NCBI RefSeq assembly: GCF_030463565.1
Contig: NC_134649.1
Coordinates: forward strand, 33,319,044-33,383,043
Reading direction: 5' to 3'
Length of the DNA: 64,000 nt
Source: Pelecanus crispus
Taxonomy: Eukaryota; Chordata; Aves; Pelecaniformes; Pelecanidae
Shown here: piece after piece, positions 22,001 to 64,000 of the stretch
Numbering within the stretch: the stretch's first letter is position 1
Layout of the letters: each line of letters starts with the position of its first letter
Translations under genes and position numbers: made by a program
The notes under the pieces: generated by a model
Told to the model about the DNA's origin: nothing
What the model saw: only the letters and a program-made list of their open reading frames with translations
Database searches by the model: none

Positions 22001-24033
22001 ATACTTGTTCATCTTAACGCCAACATGACTTGAAATCAGCTCACGTGCTGCTTTAGTTGCTCTGATTCTTCAAAACTGGATTTTGGGTAGCCGATGACTG
22101 ACTCTTGGCTTTGGGTGATGCCGATGTTTCACCAGCAGGAGTTGCTAGGACTGCAGTAATTAGGCTTCAGGGATTTGTGCTGTCCTCCACCACATCCATT
22201 CACCATGAGATATGACAAAGCTGGAGTCCAGGAGAAAGGCAGTGATGCCTTGCACAAATGTCTTCAGTACAAAGAAATGAGCCCTCCGTTGGGCCTCGTG
22301 TACTGTTTGTGTGGATAGTAAAAGGAGATTTCCCATGGCTGACCCACTGAGGGTTTGTATTCTTACTTGTCCTATTCTCACATGCATTGTATGGTCTTGG
22401 TTTTGCACATCATAGCTTTAGAAACCTGGTGGTGCCTCCATACGGTATTTGGACTATGCTAAGCTTAGTCTTGTTAGGCAGAAAGATTTTGTTGAGTTAC
22501 TATAGCATGCTTTCTGCACCAATGCAAGGAGTCCATAATAGAGAAGTATTTGACCTCCAAAAATGTTGTGGAAGGTTAATGTGGTAGAATTATCACCCAA
22601 AGCACGAGCAGCTTGCGGTCCGTCCTAAGCTGAAAGCAGTCCTTCCAGAAGAGGAGAGGTACGGCACTGATCTTGGTGAATGAAGACTACTTTTTTCTAA
22701 CGCTAAACATTTCTGAAAGTTGCTCTTTGAGGAATGAAATAAAGGGCAGATTCATTTGTACGTTGTATAGAACTCCAGGGGTGTTTGCAGCCTCTCCTGG
22801 GGTTAATGGAAACAGTACATACAGACTTCGGGAGTGGTTGTTAAGATTACTTTCTCATGTCACAACTTGCAGCAGTATTTTGTTGGGTTTTTAGAATTTG
22901 CTAGTGTTTATTCTTGATTCCAATGATGCTTTAAAGGAGGGAAGGAGTATTTAGCTGCTAGGTCCACAGAAGTGTAAATATATTTACAGTTGATTGGACT
23001 AGCACTCCATTCTTCTGTATAAACTACAAAGACTTGGTACGCTGTTAGCAAAAGGCAAAGTGGCTTGTGAGATTTTTGAATGTAATGGAATAGGCTTCAA
23101 AACTATCATGCTGAAATTGGAGACTGGATACCTTTGGACCAAATCCGTTTTTAGAGGAGAAGTTACTAGATGAAGTAGCCTTACCAGAAAGCCAAAAATT
23201 CGATGATCCTATACAAAGCTACTCCTTAACCAGTCCTGTCACATAGTGGCAGACTGGTTACTGCCTGCTCTGAGCTCAAATTACCTAAAAGTAACTAAGC
23301 ACAAAGACATAGGCTCTGTCAGGAGACTTCAAACGTTGGCTGAAGGCTCCGTTTTGAAGGGATTGTGTGCTGAACCCACATTTCAGAGTACTGCCAACCT
23401 TCGCCAAACATGCATGTAGCCTTGTTTTCAAAGGCAGCCTTTTGGGTGAAGGATTAGAATGGGACTTGGGAACACCAGATACAACAAGCCTCTTTTATTG
23501 TTACATGTTTTTCTAAAAAAAAAAAAAAAAAATCTGTATGAAATATAGCAAAAATGAGTTAAGGTTAGTGACACTTTGTCTCCATGGTCATTTCTAGCTT
23601 CCTCAACGTCACATCTGTTGTTCTGAAATGCACCAGACATATAAATGGACTTTTTGGTGAGAAGACAAAGTTACTCTATTAGGTGCAAAGCCAGCAGTGT
23701 TTGGCTTAGCTTTAAGCCATGGAAGTGAGCAGGTTTTGCACTGACAAAATTCAGAGGCAGTAGGTCTAACTGACTTAGCACAAACATGGGCACAGAGCCT
23801 GTGGAAGTCCTCTAGCCTTGCACAGTTCAAGAGGAACAGGCCTTCTGCTTGAGACACGGGGACGGCTCACTCAAGTCGTGTGAATGAACAATGAGGTCCG
23901 GGCACAAATGAATTCTTGCCCACTCTGGAAGTTGTTGAGCACCAGTTTCCAAGAAACCTCGTGGAAAAAAAAAATCTGGAGGTGTCATGTTTCTCCTTTC
24001 CTCTTTCATGTCTTTTTTTTAATTTCTGTTTAA

Positions 24034-24039
24034 AATAAA
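24034..24039 (+). terminator. SFMBT1: Alternative poly(A) signal of SFMBT1 (AATAAA)
   Basis: Canonical AATAAA in a T- and A-rich context ending ~5.0 kb after the SFMBT1 stop codon. It could be the main or an alternative cleavage site. Confidence 0.35.
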
Positions 24040-24469
24040 TTTTAAATAATCTTTGTAGACAATCAGAGGTCTTCTAGGAGACTCTACCCTAAAGGGCACC
24101 TGCTCTCCACCTGTGGGCCTCTTTCTTATACTAACTCATTGGAACTGATGCACTTTTCCTGTATTTTGCCTTTTTTAATTAGCTGCTTGCTCTTAAACAA
24201 AGATTTAAATGCATATTGTGTTGTGTCCCTTCTGCTTGTTGTTTTATCTTTCTTTAAAATATATATATATGCAGTGAGACTGAAGTACTACATGGAAGAG
24301 AAACATGCACAAGAAAATATGCCTATTAAGTCCCACCATTGTTTGAGCAGGTGTAACAATTTAATCAGAGGATTTTTTAAAAAATATTTTGGATGGATAT
24401 TTTGCTTGTTTTGTCTGTAAATAGTGTACATAAGTTTGTGGTATGACAGTTTTAAGTGGTTGTAAGAAA

Positions 24470-24475
24470 ATTAAA
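24470..24475 (+). terminator. SFMBT1: Candidate distal poly(A) signal of SFMBT1 (ATTAAA)
   Basis: ATTAAA with TGTAAATAGTGTA motifs ~50 bases upstream and a GU-rich element ~20-30 bases downstream. Chosen over the AATAAA at 24034 only because of this better context. Confidence 0.4.
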
Positions 24476-24495
24476 AAAAATACTTAAACTGTTAC

Positions 24496-26480
24496 TGATG
24501 GCTTTGGTGTTAATATAATGATAAATACTGCTGCTTACCGTGAGCATTTTTCCATCTTACAAAAGTCTGGGGAAAACTCTATAGTGTGTTCCATTACTTA
24601 CATAAAAGGTAAATGCAGACCACATGAATACCACTTGCACAAGCTTCATGTTAAGAGCTTGATTGCGTTGTATACAGTTCCCTCAAATGCAGGAGTCCTA
24701 TTTCTCTAAGCTGTCATCTAAGGTAACAGATTTTGTGTTTCACAGGATGCTGAGGGTGTAATATACAGGAGCTGATGACAGAACCTACGAATCTGGGTAA
24801 TTTTCTTTTATTGCTTTCTTTGAACATAAGGAGCTGCTTGGTACGAGCCGAAGCACACCTTGCAGATGCTGCTGCTCCTTCTGGATGGTTTTGTAAAGGT
24901 TTACACTGTCCCGTCAAGTCAAAATTTTACAAAGAGCTGGCTTTGCTGTCTCTGAATAACATGAAGATCCACAGGATGTTTCAGAAACAGGTCAGCCTTT
25001 CAAAGTTCTTGCTTCCTTACTTGGCGTTCCAACAGATTGTACTCATGTACTCCTTGGCACTTGTTTCTTGGCTGCGCTTCAGTTGTCTTGAGCTGATTCT
25101 ATACTGGGTACAGAAAATGCATAGGAGTGGGATGAAACTGATATGCTTAACACTGTCTTTAAACATCTATAAATATGTAGAATTTAAGGTAAATCTTTTA
25201 CTTGCCTTCCCAGAGTACTGTCTACTTGACAGAAATCTGAAGGCTTGTGAATAGCACATATCAGGAGGTGGTGTCATCGTGTCTGCCATGGGTTTCAGAA
25301 GGGCTTATAGGAGTCATAAGGAGCTAAAAACCCTTGAAGAGGTATTGGGGAATGATCTGTGTTAAAGCATGGAATATGGAGTAACACAAGGCATAAGCTC
25401 TTCAAGTTACGTTTCCAGATTCATGTCTGAAACATAAATTTTGTGTGTGAAAAGCATTAGGTAAACCTTGAACCAGTATAAGCAGCCAGGTCAGGTATGT
25501 GTGTGGAACGTCTAACGTTCAGCAGCAGCTGTGAAAGCTTAAAAACCGTTCCTGGGCCACAGGTAAATAGGTCAGGCCCACATTTGAGGTGTGGTGTTCG
25601 ATGGGTGTGATCCCTGTGTGCAAGGGGGAGAACAAATAACCTGCTTTGGTCTTTGCCCTTTCTTTTGGATAAGTCTATTTGCATTCCTGAACTCTTGCTT
25701 TTGATGCAGGTCAAAGCAGAGGAGCGTTGACTTGGGGTGCGGAGGCACGGGGCAGTGCATTTTGGCTGTGTGCTCTGTAAGTCAGAGAATTGAGAGCATT
25801 TCTTCTTCTAGCTGGAGCTTCCAGACGTTTATGGCACAGCCTAATTATCAGAGAAATCACTGCTGAGTGCCAGTACTGTTTGGCGTCACCTGCCAGGAAG
25901 GACAGTCACGTAGGTGGGTTTGTAAGATGCAACAAATGTCATTATTTGAACAACCATTGCTTCATGTGCTCTGCTTAGTTTTCTGATAAACATACTGTAC
26001 TTTCTGGGTCGTACTTACAAGTGAATTCGTATTTAGACTGGGATTTTAATTATTTAAAGAAATTCAAGAAACAGTGTAAGAAGAAAAGTACAATGCAAAC
26101 ATGACCTAGGCTGATCCTGCACTAAAAATAAGAACCTAAACTTGAGTGGAGTTCTGCCTTGCGATTAAGAGGGTACGGTGTGATGGGATCAGTCAGACTC
26201 GCCAGTCAACAGGTACATTTTCTAAATGAAAATCATGCTGACGTGTTACGTTTTATCCATTGTGCCATTGGTTGCCCTTTTAAAAGAACAAACATTTTAG
26301 CTAAAGAATACAGGTCGTAATTTTTTCTTTCTAGTTTGATGTCAAACTCGCCTGACCTGTGGGTCTGAGCTATAGCTGTTGGATAAGCAAAACCTGGGAT
26401 GGGTGCAGTTCTGCCCCAGGGTTTCGTCTGTTAGGGCTACAGTGCAATTTAGGAACCCGTTTGGATGCTGCAGCCCGATC
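24496..26480. other. Intergenic gap between SFMBT1 and STIMATE
   Basis: About 2 kb of AT-rich DNA between the likely end of SFMBT1 and the CpG island of STIMATE. The genes are in tandem (tail to head). A 159-codon open frame (24775-25254) has no recognisable domain or splice context and is taken as chance. No RNA gene seen. Confidence 0.65.
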
Positions 26481-26582
26481 GCGTTGGATTTGGTGAGTGA
26501 AGCCCGGGCGCGGCAGGGGCTGCCCGGCTGGGCGCCGGCTCCTGCCTCGCAGCGACGGGAGGGCTGGGGGAGCGCTGGCGCG

Positions 26583-26618
26583 GCTGCCCGCGGTGTTTCG
26601 GCTGCCCGCGGTGTTTCG
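26583..26618. repeat. 18-bp perfect tandem duplication in the CpG island
   Basis: GCTGCCCGCGGTGTTTCG occurs twice without spacing (26583-26600, 26601-26618) and a third, partial copy begins GCTGC. It lies ~470 bases upstream of the STIMATE start codon. Confidence 0.9.
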
Positions 26619-26951
26619 GCTGCAGCCCGCGACAGCTCTCCTCCCGCAAAGGTGCGCGGGGGGAAGGAGCCCTTTTCCGGTGGCGCTGCCGGCCGGAGTA
26701 TTCGGTTTGGCGTTTGCGTTGGTTTTCCCTTGAGGGGGGAGCCGGCCGCGGAGGGCGGCCACGCACCTGCCGCCCTTCTCCGGCCGCCACCAGCCCCCTG
26801 CCCCCGCTGCGGGCCCACCCCGGCGCCCCGCCGGCCGCGCCCCCGCCGCTGCGGCGCGGGCGGGCTCGGCAGCGCTGAGGGGGACGCGGGGCGGGCGGCT
26901 CCGCCGGGGCCGGGCCCGGCCCGGCCAATGGGAGAGCGGCGCGGCCGGTGA

Positions 26952-61645
<34,694 letters not shown>

Positions 61646-63825
61646 CACGTTCCCTGACCTGTGTATTTGCAGGTTTCATGGCAAAAACTTCAGTCAGTGG
61701 GTTTTAATGTTGCAATTGCATCTCCCTTTTCATACAAACTGACTTAAAAGCAAGGTCTACCAACAGAATGCAAATAGTTGGAAGACTTCCAGTTCAGTTG
61801 CACTACAGACACACTGACCTATTATGCAAGAATGTCTTTTCATCATGTGTGAAAAACACAGCTGTTAAGGACTAGTCGCTTGGATTTGTATCTGACATTT
61901 CAGAGAAGATCATAGAAAACAGATACAGCAATCTTTCGCTTATGGTTACTGATGGTACAGTTTAAGATGTTCTCAAAAAGGCATCAGAATCAACTAAGTT
62001 AAAGGAGTGTGTTTTATTACTAAAACTGGCTTTTGCAGCATAATTCCTAGAGCAGAATAGTTCATGGTTACAAGCTGTAACTTAACGTATTTTTTTAAGT
62101 ACAAATGTTTACTTGCTACTGGGTACCTATGGAAGTAATAGGTGGAACAAAGATTTTTTTCCAAGTTTCCTTGAATCTATTTGACTATTTTATATTTAAG
62201 TTATATTTTCATACAGTTGTATTTAAAGATTCTCTTTGTCAGAGGAAAGGGTGCAGTTCCCTTTTCTTGTGCAGAACAGGTCAAAAGATTTGTAGTGAAA
62301 ATCTTATTTATCCTTGTGCCCTGGTTTAAGACAAAGGGATTGCAAAGGGAAGAGCTCTCTGTCACTGCTGAAGTCACCAAATATCACTAAAAATGCAGTC
62401 CTAAGTGTGCTTTTGACCACATAATTTGAAAATACCTTTTTTTAATAGGAGGTGGTGTTCGCATATTTGACAAATGTGCACTTTAGTGTATAACAAAAAT
62501 CTGTTGTGATAGGTTATTTGTGATATGAATATCTATGGATTACTCTAATTTCTGTTTCTGCAAGTCTCTTGTGCATACCTCTCAAATGACCCAAAAGATG
62601 GAATATTTCTTACACTTTTCTTTATATAGGGCCTGTGGTACAGGACCGTGATCCAATTGAAGCAGTTTTGCTATAATAATTGCAGATAATTCTGTCCCTT
62701 GTTTTTTGTTGGAAAAGCAAGCTTCTATTTAATGTGCTTTAAAAAAAAGATTTCTCCTGTTTAATTTCCATAAAGTCTGGTCATCCTTTAGTATTTAAAA
62801 AAACCAAACAACCCAAGAGGTATAATACAATTGTTACTACAGAACTTCTGTGATTTTCAGTGTCTTGTCTTCTGATAATTGACAACATGTGCTGATCTGA
62901 AACCTAGCAGACATGTTTTCAGTGACATCCTTTTGCTTTGCATATTTTCTAAATGATTGTTTCTGACAGCTTTCCTTGCTTAGTTAAACCTTGTGCAGGA
63001 CAAGGCGATGTGTCAAAGAGGTGACAACAGACCTTAACTGCAAATCTGTTGTAGTATCTGGACATCAGAAATGTTCCAAGCCTTAAACCAAACAGTTTCA
63101 TTGGAAAACTGCTCAGAACTTTTTAAGGTTTTTTACATTTTTTATAGATTTACTAGGTCTTAATGTGAGTTATTATTTAGACCACTTAAATGAGGTTCTT
63201 GGGCCTTAGTAAATACTGAACTGTGCGCTCCCGTACTTATTTTCACTATTCCAGCATTCCTTTTCACTGCTTGGCTGCTGAGGTGAACACAATGTTCTGA
63301 GACTTCAGGTAGACCTCAGCGTGTCCAGCCAGCTAGAAGGGTCATTTTACCAAACCTAACATTTGTGAGTTTAGTTGAGCCACTGACCTCTGTTACTGTG
63401 CACTGAAATGTAGTAACTGCAATAAGTTTAAGTACTAGTGTTTCTTTTAGACTAAATCTAGAAACTAATGACAATGGAAGCTTAATTGAGTTATTCTGAA
63501 ATGGGGGGTGGAGGGATGGGGAAATGTCCCTAATCAGCGTTGCCTCTGTTTTAGGTTTTTTGGTTTTTTTTCATTGATTGTGTGACTTGCATCTTCTCTT
63601 GGCTGTTTACCACTGGGCAGGTGCATATCTCCAAAAGCACAGTACTTCAAGGAATTCATTTTCATCAACAGAATAGTGTCATTTTTCCAAATGACAGCTC
63701 ACTTTTCCAAAAGGATTTAAGAGCTAGGACTGGCTCTTGTCGTGAGTGTCCACATTTTATTTTTTTTTAGCATAGGATTTGTTCTATTTCAGATAGTGAA
63801 ATAAAGCTATTCAACATGTGCTACA
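61646..63825 (+). other. STIMATE: STIMATE 3' UTR
   Basis: About 2.2 kb of AT-rich sequence after the stop codon, without further splice-linked coding sequence, running to a canonical poly(A) signal at 63800. The end is inferred from that signal. Confidence 0.65.
63800..63805 (+). terminator. STIMATE: Poly(A) signal of STIMATE (AATAAA)
   Basis: AATAAA in GTGAAATAAAGC, followed by a TG-containing stretch (ATGTGCTACATACACATGG). It is the only canonical signal noticed late in the 3' UTR. Confidence 0.6.
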
Positions 63826-64000
63826 TACACATGGCACAGCCATCACTATCCTCATCAACCATCAGAGATAACTGAGCAGCGCACACAAATTTAACTGTAT
63901 GAGCTTTCATTTTATCTTCCTTTTCCCTCCTTTTCTCCAGTTACTTAAATTCTCAAAATTATTTCTATTTCTAGTCTCATGTTTAGTCTGTGAAGTGTCA
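63826..64000. other. Downstream flank of STIMATE
   Basis: 175 bases with no recognised feature. In other amniotes MUSTN1 is the next gene in this direction; none of it is visible here. Confidence 0.5.

Larger units (their letters stand above)
19084..24495 (+). other. SFMBT1: SFMBT1 3' UTR (distal end inferred)
   Basis: After the stop codon there is ~5.4 kb without splice-consistent coding sequence. Candidate poly(A) signals lie at 20164 (AATAAA), 20423 (AATAAA), 21657 (AATAAA), 22738 (AATAAA), 24034 (AATAAA) and 24470 (ATTAAA). The last is followed by a GU-rich stretch (TGGCTTTGGTGTT) and preceded by UGUA motifs, so I place the distal end there. Several transcript ends are likely. The A run at about 23515-23531 is a simple repeat. 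Confidence 0.55.

Noticed and set aside
24775..25254. A 159-codon open frame between SFMBT1 and STIMATE
   Set aside because: One or two frames of this length are expected by chance in six frames of 64 kb. No domain, signal peptide pattern or splice partner was recognised.

Overview
This window is bird nuclear DNA. It has large introns with GT..AG boundaries, low coding density, a CR1-type LINE with a readable reverse transcriptase, two solo LTRs of one avian-type endogenous retrovirus family, and one CpG island. The order of the two genes matches the SFMBT1-STIMATE neighbourhood known from other amniotes (human 3p21). I cannot name the species; the repeats suggest a neognath bird.

Layout. 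Positions 1-19083 hold the last 15 coding exons of SFMBT1 on the plus strand: the second half of the four-MBT array (repeats 3 and 4), the SLED domain, a basic linker, an acidic serine-rich linker and the C-terminal SAM domain. The first ~230 codons lie upstream of the window. A long 3' UTR runs from 19084 to about 24.5 kb. A short intergenic gap follows, then a CpG island (about 26.48-27.73 kb) that contains the STIMATE (TMEM110) promoter and first coding exon. STIMATE is complete: 8 coding exons at 27087-61645 give a 299-residue multi-pass ER membrane protein. Its 3' UTR ends near a poly(A) signal at 63800. Intron 1 of STIMATE is ~17.9 kb and the fourth intron is ~7.6 kb; these two carry most of the repeats.

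Repeats. A solo LTR lies in sense in an SFMBT1 intron (5975-6536) and a relative lies in antisense in STIMATE intron 1 (32902-33429). A fairly young 5'-truncated CR1 is at 54372-55789. Older CR1 relics are at 40376-40690, 56338-56700 and 58433-58488; the last sits 27 bases before a STIMATE splice acceptor. Homopolymer runs include a ~50-base C tract at 35616-35665.

The two genes are not an operon and do not act in one pathway. SFMBT1 is a nuclear chromatin reader and corepressor; STIMATE supports STIM1-dependent calcium entry at ER-plasma membrane junctions. I found no RNA gene, no CRISPR array and no evidence of a new multi-gene system. The notable points are repeat biology, small hairpins in introns and two unexplained GC-rich patches in STIMATE intron 1.
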